DNA from: Trebonia sp963811335
GTDB taxonomy: Bacteria; Actinomycetota; Actinomycetes; Streptosporangiales; Streptosporangiaceae
NCBI GenBank assembly: GCA_963811335.1
Contig: CAWERB010000004.1
Coordinates: 54,021-118,020, forward strand
Reading direction: 5' to 3'
DNA length: 64,000 nt
This document shows positions 37,734 to 46,992 of this stretch, piece after piece. Every line of letters starts with the position of its first letter. The stretch's first letter is position 1. The notes beneath the pieces are model-generated. The model searched no databases, was not told the DNA's origin, and was given only the letters and a program-made list of their open reading frames with translations. The translations under genes and the position numbers were made by a program.

Positions 37734-38663
37734 TTACACCTGAGGCAGGACGGCGGCGGCGATGTCGGCCAGGTGGTCGAGGTCGTCGAGGTCAAGGACC
37801 TGGAGGTAGCAGGCCTGCGCGCCGACGTCGGCGAACGCGCCGATCTTGTCGACCACCTCGGCTGGCGATCCGGCCAGGGCGTGCTCGCGCAGCTCGGCGA
37901 TATCGCGGCCGATCGACGCGGCACGGCGGGACAGCGTGGCCTCGTCCTTGGCGCAGCAGATCGTCTGCGCGGCGGAGTAGACGAGCGCGGCCGGGTCGCG
38001 GCCCGCGGCGGCGCACGCCTCCCTGACCCGGCCGAACTGCGCGGCGGCCGTGCCGACCGACGAGAACGCGATGTTGAACTCGTCGGCGTGCCGCGCGGCG
38101 AGCGCGGGCGTGCGGCGCGGGCCGTAGCCGCCGATGATGACCGGCGGTCGCGGGCGCTGGACCGGCTTGGGCAGCGCCGGGGAGTCGGTGAGCTGGTAGT
38201 GCGTGCCCTGGTAGCTGAACTTCTCGCCGGGCGCCGTCTCCCAGAGGCCGGTGATGATGGCGAGTTGCTCGGCCAGGCGGCCGAAGCGCTCCCCGACCGG
38301 CGGGAACGGAATGCCGTAGGCGGCGTGCTCGGCCTCGTACCAGCCCGCGCCGAGTCCGAGCTCCACGCGGCCGCCGCTTATCTCGTCAACGCACGCGACG
38401 GCGATGGCGAGCGGACCCGGGTACCGGAAGGTCGCCGAGCTGACCAGCGTCCCCAGCCGGATCCTGCTGGTCTCGGCGGCGAGGCCGGCCAGGGTGGTCC
38501 AGGCGTCAGACGGGCCGGGCTCGCCGGAGCCGCCGCCGAACCTGAGGTAGTGGTCGGAGCGGAAAAACGCGTCGAAGCCGAGGTCCTCCGTCGCCCGGGC
38601 GACGCGGCGGAGCGTGGCGTAGCTGGCCCCCTGCTGGGGCTCTGTGAAGATCCGCAGGCGCAT
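37734..38663 (-). CDS. LLM class F420-dependent oxidoreductase
   Basis: This 309-residue luciferase-like enzyme starts at ATG 38663: MRLRIFTEPQQGASYATLRR. Motifs are ATEDLGFDAFFRSDHYLRFG, IRLGTLVSSATFRYPGPLAI, GRVELGLGAGWYEAEHAAYG and PVIIGGYGPRRTPALAARHA. It belongs to the TIGR03560-like F420 family. The product is related to, but distinct from, the LLM gene at 32.6 kb. The cofactor is inferred from the family; no neighbour suggests a substrate. Confidence 0.9.
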   Translation of the reverse strand: MRLRIFTEPQQGASYATLRRVARATEDLGFDAFFRSDHYLRFGGGSGEPGPSDAWTTLAGLAAETSRIRLGTLVSSATFRYPGPLAIAVACVDEISGGRVELGLGAGWYEAEHAAYGIPFPPVGERFGRLAEQLAIITGLWETAPGEKFSYQGTHYQLTDSPALPKPVQRPRPPVIIGGYGPRRTPALAARHADEFNIAFSSVGTAAAQFGRVREACAAAGRDPAALVYSAAQTICCAKDEATLSRRAASIGRDIAELREHALAGSPAEVVDKIGAFADVGAQACYLQVLDLDDLDHLADIAAAVLPQV

Positions 38664-38763
38664 GGGTCCATGTTCGCGCATGCCGCCGCGCCGCGGGCCG
38701 CGGCGGTGCCCGGTGGGCCCGTTCTGGTGCGCCCGTTCTGGCTGTGCCCGTTATCGCGGGGGC

Positions 38764-39087
38764 TCAGCTGGCCACGGCGCCCAGGTCGCAGTCCGCCGTC
38801 GGGCCCCGCGCGGCGCCGCCGCGATCGGCGGAACGGAAGCGTTGCTCCCAGTGCACCCCGCCGTGGCTGTTCCGGCGGCCGTGCCACTCACGGCCAGTGG
38901 GCACGTGGACCTCGCCGAGATCGGAGACCGACACGCGGAACACCACCTCGTAGACGCGGGCGACGAAGGCGGTGCCGTCCAGCAGGTCGCCCTCCAGCCT
39001 CCGCATGATCGCCGGCAGGTCGTCGCCGACCCCGGACCGCATCCGGTCCTGTGACGCGTTGTTGCCAACCAGCTTCCACAGGTACAT
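38764..39087 (-). CDS. 107-residue hypothetical protein
   Basis: ATG 39087 gives MYLWKLVGNNASQDRMRSGV, DDLPAIMRRLEGDLLDGTAF, VARVYEVVFRVSVSDLGEV and HVPTGREWHGRRNSHGGVHW. It is a small soluble alpha/beta protein without a family I recognise. It is divergent from a small GntR gene with a palindromic operator between them, so it may be that regulator's target. Confidence 0.6.
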   Translation of the reverse strand: MYLWKLVGNNASQDRMRSGVGDDLPAIMRRLEGDLLDGTAFVARVYEVVFRVSVSDLGEVHVPTGREWHGRRNSHGGVHWEQRFRSADRGGAARGPTADCDLGAVAS

Positions 39088-39149
39088 GCGACAGATGGTA
39101 GCGCAAAATGACCGCTCACGTCTACCGTCGACTACTGTCGAAGCGTTGC

Positions 39150-39169
39150 GATTGGCAACTTTGCCAATC
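39150..39169. promoter_or_regulatory. inverted-repeat operator between divergent genes
   Basis: GATTGGCAA-CT-TTGCCAATC is a perfect 9-bp inverted repeat, 16 bases before the GntR start codon. A candidate -10 (TATGGT) follows it. The site is placed to control both the GntR gene and the divergent 107-residue gene. Confidence 0.7.
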
Positions 39170-39184
39170 GAGTATGGTACGAGA

Positions 39185-39475
39185 ATGTCGATAGGTGACG
39201 AATCAGACCCAAGAGCGTACATGCAGCTCGCCGGGGTCCTGCGTAAGGCGATCGCGGCCGGGACGTACCCGCCCGGCACCGCCACCCCGTCGATCACCAC
39301 GCTCAGCCAGGAGTACGGCCACGCCAGGCAGACGTGCTCCAAGGCGCTGGGGGTGCTGGTCAAGGAGGGACTGCTGACCCGCTACCCCGGCCTCGGCTAC
39401 TACGTGGCCGGCCGCCCGGGCGACCCCCGTCCAGCCAACCCGGAGAGCGGCGCGGGCCAGCCGGACGCGCCGTAA
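39185..39475 (+). CDS. small GntR-type regulator (winged helix only)
   Basis: This 96-residue protein consists of one GntR winged helix: YMQLAGVLRKAIAAGTYPPG, TATPSITTLSQEYGHARQTC, SKALGVLVKEGLLTRYPGLG, YYVAGRPG. It lacks any ligand-binding domain, as in the short GntR/Xre-like regulators often linked to conjugative or small regulatory units in actinomycetes. ATG 39185 lies 16 bases downstream of a perfect palindrome, suggesting autoregulation. Confidence 0.85.
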   Translation: MSIGDESDPRAYMQLAGVLRKAIAAGTYPPGTATPSITTLSQEYGHARQTCSKALGVLVKEGLLTRYPGLGYYVAGRPGDPRPANPESGAGQPDAP

Positions 39476-39589
39476 CCCCGATGCCCGCCCGGCACGCCGC
39501 ACGCCCCGGACGCCGCACGCCCTGACGCCACCGGATGCGCGACAGCCCCGGTGACCGGCGGCATGACCGCGGTCAGCGGGAGACGGCGG

Positions 39590-41207
39590 TCAGCGGGTGA
39601 GGGTGGCGACGCACTCCACGTGATGCGTCATCGGGAAGGCGTCGAAAGCGCGCAGGTCCGCCAGCCGCCAGCCGCCCGCCGCGAGCAGGGACAGGTCGCG
39701 GGCGAGCGTGGCGGGGTCACAGGAGACGTAGGCGAAGCGCTCCGCCGGGCTGTCGCCCGCCAGGTAGGCGGCGACCTCGCGGGCCAGGCCGGCCCGCGGC
39801 GGGTCCGCGATCACCAGCTTGGCCGCCGGCAGGCTCTCGTCAGTGACGGCCTGCGCGACGTCGGCCTTCCTGACGGTGACCCACGGCAGGTCGCTGAGGT
39901 TCTGCCTGGCGCTCCTTACCGCGCCGGGGTCTGACTCGATCCCGGTCACCGTGCCGCCGGGGCCGACTCGCGGTGCGACTGCCCCGGCGAACAGGCCGGC
40001 GCCGCAGTACAGGTCCAGGACCGAGTCGCCGGGCTCGGGCGCGAGTGCCGCGATGACCGCCTCGCTCAGCGTGCCCGCCGCGGCCGGGTGGACCTGCCAG
40101 AAGCCCTCCGCGCTCACCTGCCAGATGCGTCCCGCGGCCTGCTCGGCGAGATAGGCCGGCCCTCGATGAGGGTGTGCTTGTGCTCGGGGAGCCGGCTGCT
40201 CCCGTGCGGCGGCCGGTCGCCCGGGCGGCCCTGGACCTGCCCCCCGCGGCCGTGCCGCCCGCGTCCCTGCTGGCCACGGCCCCGCTGATCACGGCCCTGC
40301 TGGTCACGGCTCTGCTGGCCACGGCTCTGCTGGCCACGTCGGGCGCGCGGCTCGGCGGAGATGACGGTGACCGCCACGTTGTCCGGTGCGTCCGCGCCGC
40401 CGACGGCGGCCTCGACCGCGGCCGCGCCGGTCCAGTCGTGGCCGGGAATGTCAAGCTCACGGATGCCCTCGTGGGCGATCGGGCAGTCGCCGATGTCGAT
40501 CACCTCGTGCGAGCGGTGCCCGCGCAGGCCGGCCACGCCATCGGGACCGACCGCGAACTGGACGCGCGTCCGCCAGCCGAGCCCGGGTGCCGCGCCCGGT
40601 GCGGCCGGGTCGGGGGAATCGCCGGGCAGCGGTTCCACCGTGACCCCGCGGTCGATGCCCGCAAGGCGCCGCAGCTGCTGGGCGATGACCGCGGCCTTGA
40701 GCGCGCGCTGGGCGGGCAGGGACGCGTGCTGCCAGTCGCAGCCGCCGCAGCCGCCGGGGCGGGCGTGCCGGCACGGCGCGCTCACCCGGTCCGGTGAGGC
40801 CCGGAGGACTTCCACCGCGTCGGCGCGGGCGAATTTCGACGTGACCTCTGTCACCCGGGCAACCACCCGCTCCCCGGGCAACGCGTGCCGCACGAACATC
40901 ACCGGGAGGCCGTCCGGCCTGGCGACGCACCAGCCGCCCTGCGCGACATCCTCGATGTCCACCTCGACATCCTGGCCGACGGAGTACGGGCTGCTTGTCC
41001 GCGCCGCCGGGACAGCTGCACTGCCGACGGTCCCTGGCCGCCTTCGTTCTGGCTTGCCTGCCTGTGTCTTTCCGCCGGTTTGACCGGCGAGGCCGCGGCG
41101 GCCCGGCGGCCGGCTGGCCGTCGCCAAGCGCGGCCGACGGCCGACGCGGTGCGCTCTGGCCTCGGCCCGGCCGCGGGCGCACCGGAGGGCACGGGGGGAC
41201 GTCCCAC
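39590..41207 (-). pseudogene. class I SAM-dependent RNA methyltransferase with TRAM domain; frameshifted
   Basis: An N-terminal TRAM domain (YSVGQDVEVDIEDVAQGGWC, VMFVRHALPGERVVARVTEV) is followed by the cluster-binding motif CRHARPGGCGGCDWQHASLP. The C-terminal SAM domain reads SVLDLYCGAGLFAGAVAPRV, GIESDPGAVRSARQNLSDL, VIADPPRAGL, and the catalytic AYVSCDPATLARDL. This is the TrmA/RlmD family that makes m5U in tRNA or rRNA. One base is missing at 40155-40162, putting the two halves in different frames. An insertion rich in Arg, Gly and Gln (repeat at 40255-40345) interrupts the central domain. The N-terminus is uncertain; GTG 41207 has AAGGAGG upstream but is in another frame. Confidence 0.75.
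40255..40345 (-). repeat. 15-bp tandem repeat encoding RGQQS/RDQQG units
   Basis: About five imperfect copies of a 15-base unit (CTGCTGGCCACGGCT on the plus strand) encode five-residue units rich in Arg, Gly and Gln in the RNA methyltransferase. The period is a multiple of three, so the repeat keeps frame. Confidence 0.85.
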
Positions 41208-41358
41208 CGGACGGTGACCTCCTTGTGCTGACGGCACGACACCCGGCATCAGAATCTCCTTCTTTGTGGAGTCGCATTCTCCCATGTGAGGGCATAACTT
41301 TGGCGGGGCGCCCGCTTTGGGCGCCGGGAGCCGGCGACGGACCTGAGAGGAACGGGTC

Positions 41359-42024
41359 GTGCATATCGTCATCATGGGCTGCGGGCGGGTCGGATCGACG
41401 CTCGCTCACATCCTGGAAGACCGCGGCAACTCGGTCGCGGTCATTGACCGTGACCCTGAGGCATTCCGCAGGCTCCGCCCGTCGTTCAAGGGCGACCGGG
41501 TGACCGGAATCGGCTTCGACCGCGATGTGCTTGCCAGGGCGGGGATCGAGCGCGCCGACGGCTTCGCGGCCGTCAGCAGCGGCGACAACTCCAACATTAT
41601 CGCGGCCCGGGTGGCCCGCGAGACGTTCCGCGTCGCGCAGGTCGCCGCGCGGATCTACGACCCCCGGCGCGCCGAGGTCTACGAGCGGCTCGGCATCCCG
41701 ACGGTCGCGACCGTACGCTGGACGGCCGACCAGATGCTGCGCAAGCTGATACCGGAGAGTACCGAGCCGCTGTGGCGGGACGCCACCGGCAAGGTCGTGC
41801 TCAGCCAGGTGAACGTGTGCCCGGACTGGATCGGCGAGCCGGTGAAGCTCGTCGAGGCGTCGGCGGCCACCAGGATCGTGTACATCGACCGGCTCGGCGA
41901 GGCCATCGTCCCGCAACCGGGCACGGTGCTGCAGCAGGGAGACGTGGTGCACGTCATCGTCGCCGAGTCCGACCTTGACCGGGTCTGCGGCGCGCTCGCC
42001 AAGCGCGATGGAAGGGGTCACTGA
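41359..42024 (+). CDS. TrkA-like potassium channel/transport regulator (RCK protein)
   Basis: This 221-residue protein has an N-terminal Rossmann RCK domain (MHIVIMGCGRVGSTLAHILE, with Asp in VIDRDPEAF binding the nucleotide ribose) and a C-terminal RCK_C domain (VVLSQVNVCPDWIGEPVKLV, PQPGTVLQQGDVVHVIVAES). It gates K+ uptake in response to NAD(H), ATP or similar nucleotides. The start is GTG 41359 after GAGAGG. It overlaps a paralogous gene by one base, and the two probably form a heteromeric K+ regulator. No K+ pore gene is adjacent. Confidence 0.93.
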   Translation: MHIVIMGCGRVGSTLAHILEDRGNSVAVIDRDPEAFRRLRPSFKGDRVTGIGFDRDVLARAGIERADGFAAVSSGDNSNIIAARVARETFRVAQVAARIYDPRRAEVYERLGIPTVATVRWTADQMLRKLIPESTEPLWRDATGKVVLSQVNVCPDWIGEPVKLVEASAATRIVYIDRLGEAIVPQPGTVLQQGDVVHVIVAESDLDRVCGALAKRDGRGH

Positions 42025-42683
42025 TGCGGGTCGCCATCGCCGGGGCGGGAGCCGTGGGCCGGTCTATCGCCCGCGAGCTGCTCGAGAACGGCCATGAGGT
42101 GCTGCTGATCGACCAGAAGCCCAGCGCGATCAAGGTGGACAGCGTGCCGCGCGCCGAGTGGCTGCTGGCCGACGCGTGCGAGATCAGCTCGCTCGACGAC
42201 GCCGCGCTCGACCGGTGCAACGTGGTCGTCGCCGCGACCGGCGACGACAAGGTCAACCTGGTCGTTTCGCTGCTCGCCAAGACCGAGTACGGCGTGCCCC
42301 GGGTCGTCGCGCGGGTGAACCACCCGGGCAACGAGTGGCTGTACAACGAGTCCTGGGGCATTGACGTCGCCGTCTCGACACCGCGCCTGCTCTCGGCGCT
42401 CGTCGAGGAGGCGGTGAGCGTCGGCGACCTGGTGCGGCTGATGACGTTCGGGCAGAGCGAGGCGAGCCTGGTCGAGCTGACGATGCCGGTGGACGCGCCG
42501 CTGACCGGCAAGCAGGTCGGCTCGATCGAATGGCCCGCGGACGTTGCTCTTGTCGCCATCCTGCGCGAGGGGCGGGTCCTCGTGCCGCAGTCGCAGGACC
42601 CGCTGCAGGCAGGCGACGAGCTGTTCTTCGTCACCTCGCAGGACGTCGAGGAGGAACTCGAGCGGCTGTTCTCCGCCGAGTAA
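42024..42683 (+). CDS. TrkA-like potassium uptake regulator, second copy
   Basis: This 219-residue RCK protein starts at an ATG sharing one base with the upstream stop. Motifs are MRVAIAGAGAVGRSIARELL, EVLLIDQKPSAIKVDSVPRA and VVAATGDDKVNLVVSLLAKT in the Rossmann domain, and VELTMPVDAPLTGKQVGSIE and PQSQDPLQAGDELFFVTSQD in the RCK_C domain. The tandem pair is a conserved actinobacterial arrangement near the dut/DUF3710 block. It acts at the cytoplasmic face of a K+ transporter encoded elsewhere. Confidence 0.93.
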   Translation: MRVAIAGAGAVGRSIARELLENGHEVLLIDQKPSAIKVDSVPRAEWLLADACEISSLDDAALDRCNVVVAATGDDKVNLVVSLLAKTEYGVPRVVARVNHPGNEWLYNESWGIDVAVSTPRLLSALVEEAVSVGDLVRLMTFGQSEASLVELTMPVDAPLTGKQVGSIEWPADVALVAILREGRVLVPQSQDPLQAGDELFFVTSQDVEEELERLFSAE

Positions 42684-42832
42684 CGCACGGCGAAGCGGGC
42701 CGTCATGATCCCCGTGTCCCGTTAGGCCGGCTAATGGCTGTCCCAACGGGCCACGACGATCATCGGCTAGGTCCAGGACAGGCTGGAGCGGTGCGGCGGG
42801 GCCGGGGCCGGGTTTCCCGGCTTTCGGCGGTC

Positions 42833-43591
42833 TTAGCGCGTTTCCGTCATCTCCGGGCCGCGGTGGAACGGGTTGGGCGCGGTGTTGAAGCGGTTCTGCT
42901 CCTGCCCGGCCTGCTCCTGCCCCGCTTGCTGGGCGCGGGCCTGCTCCTCGATGGCGGCCGCGGCCTCCGGCGGCAGCCTGAGCTCAAGCAGGTCACGCGG
43001 CGGCATCGGGTGATCGCCGCGGACCACGACGACCTGGCTGAGCACCGCCTCGAGCGGCGCGGCGGCCGCGGGGTCGGTAGCCGCGGCGCCGGAGAACATG
43101 CCGCGCAGGAACCAGCGCGGGCCGTCTATGCCGGCGAACCTGACCAGCCGCAGCCCGGCGGCGGGCTTGCCTGGCTCCGCGGGAACGTGACCGATCACCT
43201 CGGTGCCGAACGGCCCCTCGCGTTCCTCGCTCCGCCCGCCGGCGCCGGCGATCTCGGCGGCGATCTCGGCGCGCACGTCATCCCACAGCCCGGACCGCTT
43301 GGGCGCGGCGAACGCCTGGACGTGCATCTCGCTGAGCTGGTGCCGCACCAGTACCCAGGCCCCCTGCTGCTCGGCGAAGACCAGCTGGATGTCGGTTCCC
43401 TCGAGCACGGGGACCTGGAGGCTGCCGAGGTCTACCCGGAACAGCTCCGGGTGCGGCTCGGTCACGTCCCACGGGCCGGCCTGGTGGCCGCCGTCCTGCG
43501 CCGTCTCCGTTGCCCCGGCTGCCTCCGCTGCCTGGTCGGGTGCCTGACCCTCCAGGTCACGGTCACGGCCGCTGCGTCGCCGACCGAACAC
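42833..43591 (-). CDS. DUF3710 domain-containing protein
   Basis: This 252-residue actinobacterial protein has an acidic, charged head (MFGRRRSGRDRDLEGQ) and a conserved beta-rich core: GPWDVTEPHPELFRVDLGSL, VPVLEGTDIQLVFAEQQGAW, FAAPKRSGLWDDVRAEIAAE, RLVRFAGIDGPRWFLRGMFS and VVVVRGDHPMPPRDLLELRL. No function is known. Its position directly downstream of dut is conserved in actinomycetes, which suggests co-regulation. The C-terminal tail carries a short Gln/Ala repeat (ARAQQAGQEQAGQEQ). Confidence 0.92.
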   Translation of the reverse strand: MFGRRRSGRDRDLEGQAPDQAAEAAGATETAQDGGHQAGPWDVTEPHPELFRVDLGSLQVPVLEGTDIQLVFAEQQGAWVLVRHQLSEMHVQAFAAPKRSGLWDDVRAEIAAEIAGAGGRSEEREGPFGTEVIGHVPAEPGKPAAGLRLVRFAGIDGPRWFLRGMFSGAAATDPAAAAPLEAVLSQVVVVRGDHPMPPRDLLELRLPPEAAAAIEEQARAQQAGQEQAGQEQNRFNTAPNPFHRGPEMTETR

Positions 43592-43624
43592 TGCGCATCT
43601 CCTCCTCCTCCGCTGCCGCCCCGG

Positions 43625-44137
43625 TCACCGCCCGGCGGCCATGGGCGGCGGGTATGCCGCCGCGTGACCGCCGGTCGAGCCGAAGCCATTGTCACCGCGA
43701 GCCGACTCTGGCAGGGTCGGCACCTCGCGGAATGTCACGTTTTCCACCCGCTGCACCACCAGCTGCGCGATGCGGTCACCGCGGCGGAGCGAGACCGCCC
43801 TGGCCTGGTCGGTGTTCAGCAGGATTACCTTGATCTCGCCACGGTACCCGGCGTCCACGGTGCCCGGCGCGTTCACCAGGGTGATCCCGTGCCTGGCCGC
43901 GAGGCCAGAGCGCGGGTGCACGAACCCCGCGTAGCCTTCGGGCAGGGCGATCGCGATGCCGGTGCGGACCACCGCCCGTTCCCCCGGTGCCAGGTCGACG
44001 TCCTCGGCCGCGGTCAGGTCGACGCCGGCGTCACCTGGCTGCGCGTAGCAAGGCAGCGCCACCGCGGGGTCCAGCCGGGTGATCAGCACCTCCAGCTGGC
44101 TGGTGCCCGCGGGCATGCCCGCGCCGCCGGTGGTCAT
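43625..44137 (-). CDS. dut: deoxyuridine 5'-triphosphate nucleotidohydrolase (dUTPase)
   Basis: This trimeric dUTPase hydrolyses dUTP to dUMP and pyrophosphate, keeping uracil out of DNA and feeding dTMP synthesis. All five motifs are visible: PGDAGVDLTA, HPRSGLAARHG, NAPGTVDAGYRGEI, RGDRIAQLVVQ and the C-terminal FGSTG. The 170-residue length is slightly long because of an N-terminal leader; ATG 44137 or the Met at residue 8 could be the start. It is 33 bases upstream of the DUF3710 gene. Confidence 0.96.
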   Translation of the reverse strand: MTTGGAGMPAGTSQLEVLITRLDPAVALPCYAQPGDAGVDLTAAEDVDLAPGERAVVRTGIAIALPEGYAGFVHPRSGLAARHGITLVNAPGTVDAGYRGEIKVILLNTDQARAVSLRRGDRIAQLVVQRVENVTFREVPTLPESARGDNGFGSTGGHAAAYPPPMAAGR

Positions 44138-44289
44138 CGGCCGTGTCTCCTCGCCTGTCCGTGGTCCGCTCGCCTACCTCCGAGCCTACGCCACGGCACC
44201 GCCCGGTGCTGTCGCCACAGGGCCGCGGCGAGGTCACGGAGCGGCAACACGGGATAGCGGCCCGGGCCGGCCCTGCCCAGCGGGCTGCT

Positions 44290-45716
44290 TCACGGCGCGG
44301 CGTCCCCCGGCCGGGTCCCGTCCTTGTGCGGCGCCTCGTCATGCCGCAGCGCCCTGGCCGCGCTGGTCAGCGCGGCGGTGACCGGGACGGCGACCACCGC
44401 GCCCGCGATGCCCGCCGTCACGCCGGCGACCGAGAGCACCAAGATCACCGCGAGCGGGTGCAGCCGGACCATCTTGCCGACCACCTGCGGCTGCAGCAGG
44501 TGCCCTTCAAGCTGGTTCATCACCACCATCACCGCGAGCACGATCACCGCCGCGATCAGTCCCTTGCTCGCGAGCACGATGAGGATCGCGGCCGTGCCCG
44601 CGATCAGCACCCCCACCAGGGGGACGAACGCCGCGACGAACATGAACAGGGCCAGCGGCGCCACGAGCGGTGAGCCGATGACCGCGAGCGTGATCCCCAT
44701 CACCGCGGCATGGATCGCGGCCACCGCCACCGTGCCCCTGACGTAGTAGACGACGGCCTGCCAGGCGGCGTGACCCGCCAGGTCCGCCCGCCGCCTGTGA
44801 GCGTCCGCCAGCCCGCCGATCAGCCAGGACCAGATCCGCTCGCCGTCCTTGATGAGGAAGAACGAGATGAAGAAGCACAGCACGGTGCCGGCCAGCAGCT
44901 CGACCACGATCCGGCCGCCGGTCAGCGCGGCGCCCTCCACCGTCGCGCGGTGCTGGCTGAGGTAATTGACGAAGTTGTCAGAGATCTTCGCCAGGTTTCC
45001 CGTCCTGACGTGCAGCGGCGATGAGGCCAGCCAGGACTGCAGCTGCGTGCTCGTGTGCTTCACCTGGGTGACCAGCGTCGGGTACTCGGCCTCGACACGG
45101 GCGGTCACCAGCCACACCGCGCCGCCGATCAGCACGAAGGCGAGCAGCAGCGTGCACCAGGTCGCGCGGAGCGGCCCGAGCCCGGCCCGCCGCAGGCGGG
45201 CGGTCAGCGGCTGCAGCAGCGCGCTCAGCAAGATCGCGGCGGCGAACGGCACGAGGACCACGTACAGCAGGGCGGCGACCTTGCCCGCCACCCACAGCAG
45301 CGCGGCGAGCAGCAGCAGCCGCCACGCCCACCCGGCGCTCACCCGCAGCCAGCGGGGCACGTCGACGGCGGCGGACGCGTCCGGGTAGCCGCCCGGCCCG
45401 GCCACGCCGGCCACGATGCCCGGGGGGACCGCCGCGCCCGTCGCGGTGACCGCCGCTCCGTCCGCGGGAGCCGCGATGCCGCCCGCCGGGGCCGACGTGC
45501 CGTCTGTGGCGGCCGTAGGCGGCCCGGGCGCCTGGAAGGCCGCGGCGGGCTCTGAGCCCTCCGGACGGCCCGCAGCGGCCCGGGACGCGGCACGGTCCGC
45601 CGCGGCACGGTCGGCCTCGGCCGGTCGGCCGCTGGACGGCCCGCGGCGGCCCTGCCCCAGGCAGCGCGGAGCCACGCCACGCCGTCCGCGGCCCGCCTGG
45701 CTGCCCGCGCCATCAT
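44290..45716 (-). CDS. AI-2E family transporter (UPF0118-type permease)
   Basis: The conserved membrane domain has about eight helices: LRVSAGWAWRLLLLAALLWV, VVLVPFAAAILLSALLQPL, TWCTLLLAFVLIGGAVWLV, VVELLAGTVLCFFISFFLIK, AIHAAVMGITLAVIGSPLVA, FMFVAAFVPLVGVLIAGTAA and VLAVMVVMNQLEGHLLQPQV. Family roles include Na+/H+ antiport and small-molecule export; this member's substrate is unknown. The N-terminal ~90 residues are Ala/Pro-rich. The best start, ATG 45716 (MARAARRAADGVAWLRAAWG), is in a different frame from the membrane domain, so one more indel near 45600 is possible. Confidence 0.85.
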
Positions 45717-45820
45717 GACACCATCTAACCAACTACCGTGGAGTCTGTGCGCTCGCCTCGCGGCGGTCCCGGGTGTCCCGGGCAGCCGCGCGGGGGCCGG
45801 AGGCGACTGGAGGCTCGGAG

Positions 45821-46429
45821 ATGGGTTCGTACCGCGAACGGCTGCTCGTGCCGGCGAGCTACTGGCTGCTCGCCGCCCCGGTGGTCGTGTCGCTCGGCGC
45901 CGAAGCGTACTTCTTCGTCGACGGCATCATCCCGCCACTGGTCATCGGCCTGTTCGCGGTGATCGTCGGGGTCTTCCTCGTGCACTGGAGCGCCGCGACG
46001 ATCGAGGTGACGGGCAACGTGCTGCGGGCGGGGAGTGACACGCTCGCGCTCAGCGAGGCCGGCCAGGTGCTGGCGCTCGACGAGCGGCAGGCGGCGCAGC
46101 TGCGCGGGCCGAAGGGCGACCCGGCCGCCCGCCTGCTGCTGCGGCCCTACCTCAAGCGGGCCGTCTACGTCGGCCTCGCCGACCCGGCCGAGGGAGTGCC
46201 GTACTGGCTGGTGGCGACCCGGCACCCGGAGGAACTCGCGGCCGCGATCGAGGCAGGCATGCGGCCTGGCGGCGGGCAGCCGGATGACCGGCAGGCGGCC
46301 CCCGCCCAGGAAGGCGCCGCCCAGCGAAGGCGCCGCCCAGCGAAGGCGCCGCTCAGCGAAGGCGCCGGCCAGGCGGGCCACGGTCAGGGGGCGGCGCGGC
46401 AGGCCGGCGACCGGGAGTCCGTGGGATGA
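45821..46429 (+). CDS. DUF3093 family membrane protein
   Basis: Starting at ATG 45821, MGSYRERLLVPASYWLLAAP leads into two transmembrane helices (about residues 10-30 and 35-58, IIPPLVIGLFAVIVGVFLVH). A soluble domain follows: EVTGNVLRAGSDTLALSEAG, LLLRPYLKRAVYVGLADPAE, GVPYWLVATRHPEELAAAIE. The family is conserved near dut in actinobacteria; function is unknown. The C-terminal tail is unusual because it is built from a 16-bp tandem repeat, which shifts frame each copy. Confidence 0.9.
   Translation: MGSYRERLLVPASYWLLAAPVVVSLGAEAYFFVDGIIPPLVIGLFAVIVGVFLVHWSAATIEVTGNVLRAGSDTLALSEAGQVLALDERQAAQLRGPKGDPAARLLLRPYLKRAVYVGLADPAEGVPYWLVATRHPEELAAAIEAGMRPGGGQPDDRQAAPAQEGAAQRRRRPAKAPLSEGAGQAGHGQGAARQAGDRESVG
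46310..46373 (+). repeat. 16-bp tandem repeat, four copies, in the DUF3093 tail
   Basis: GAAGGCGCCGCCCAGC starts at 46310, 46326, 46342 and 46358. The period is not a multiple of three, so each copy is read in a different frame, giving successive peptides EGAAQ, RRRRP, AKAPL, SEGAG. Confidence 0.9.
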
Positions 46430-46536
46430 TGACGCCCAGTCAGGGCAGTCGTTTGGCAGTCGAATGATCGTTGTCCCGTGCCGCCCCGCGCTTGGGCGTA
46501 CCGGGGCCGGTCCACGCGGAGGATGAGGAGCTGCTG

Positions 46537-46821
46537 ATGGGCAAGAAGGGCGACGGCGCCACCAGCGCCAGGCTGGTCACCACCGTGGCGACCGCCGGAG
46601 GGGTGTTCGTGCTGCGCAAGGTGCTGGCCACCGCGTGGACGAAGATCACAGGGAAGGAACCGCCGACCGACCTGGCCAATCCCAAGGTGACCCTGCCGGA
46701 GGTGCTGATCTGGGCCGTGGCGACCGGGGTGATCGTGGAGGCGGCGAAGTTCTTTATCGTGCGCGGGACTATGCGCAAGTCGATCGCCAGCGCGGAAGCC
46801 GACGCGAGCCAAGCGAGCTAA
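46537..46821 (+). CDS. DUF4235 domain-containing membrane protein
   Basis: This 94-residue protein has a short helix (ARLVTTVATAGGVFVLRKVL), a basic loop with WTKITGKEPPTDLANPKVTL and a transmembrane helix (PEVLIWAVATGVIVEAAKFF). These segments are characteristic of the family. GGAGGA precedes the ATG. It is one of the small actinobacterial membrane proteins that lie beside DUF3093 and DUF4193 genes; its function is unknown. Confidence 0.9.
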   Translation: MGKKGDGATSARLVTTVATAGGVFVLRKVLATAWTKITGKEPPTDLANPKVTLPEVLIWAVATGVIVEAAKFFIVRGTMRKSIASAEADASQAS

Positions 46822-46992
46822 CTGCCGGTAAGCGGCTGGCCAGGCCCGCCAGCCAGCCGTGAGGCTGGCACCCGCTGACCGCGCCGGCGCCCCGGCCGTC
46901 AGGCCGCGGCGCGGCCCGTCCGGGTCCGCTGCACCGGTCCGCCCGCTACGGTCACCGTCCCCGCGAGCGTCAGGCCCGCGGGGACGGTTACC

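Noticed and set aside
42530..44257. 575-codon plus-strand frame across DUF3710 and dut
   Set aside because: It is antisense to two strongly conserved genes and has no family features.
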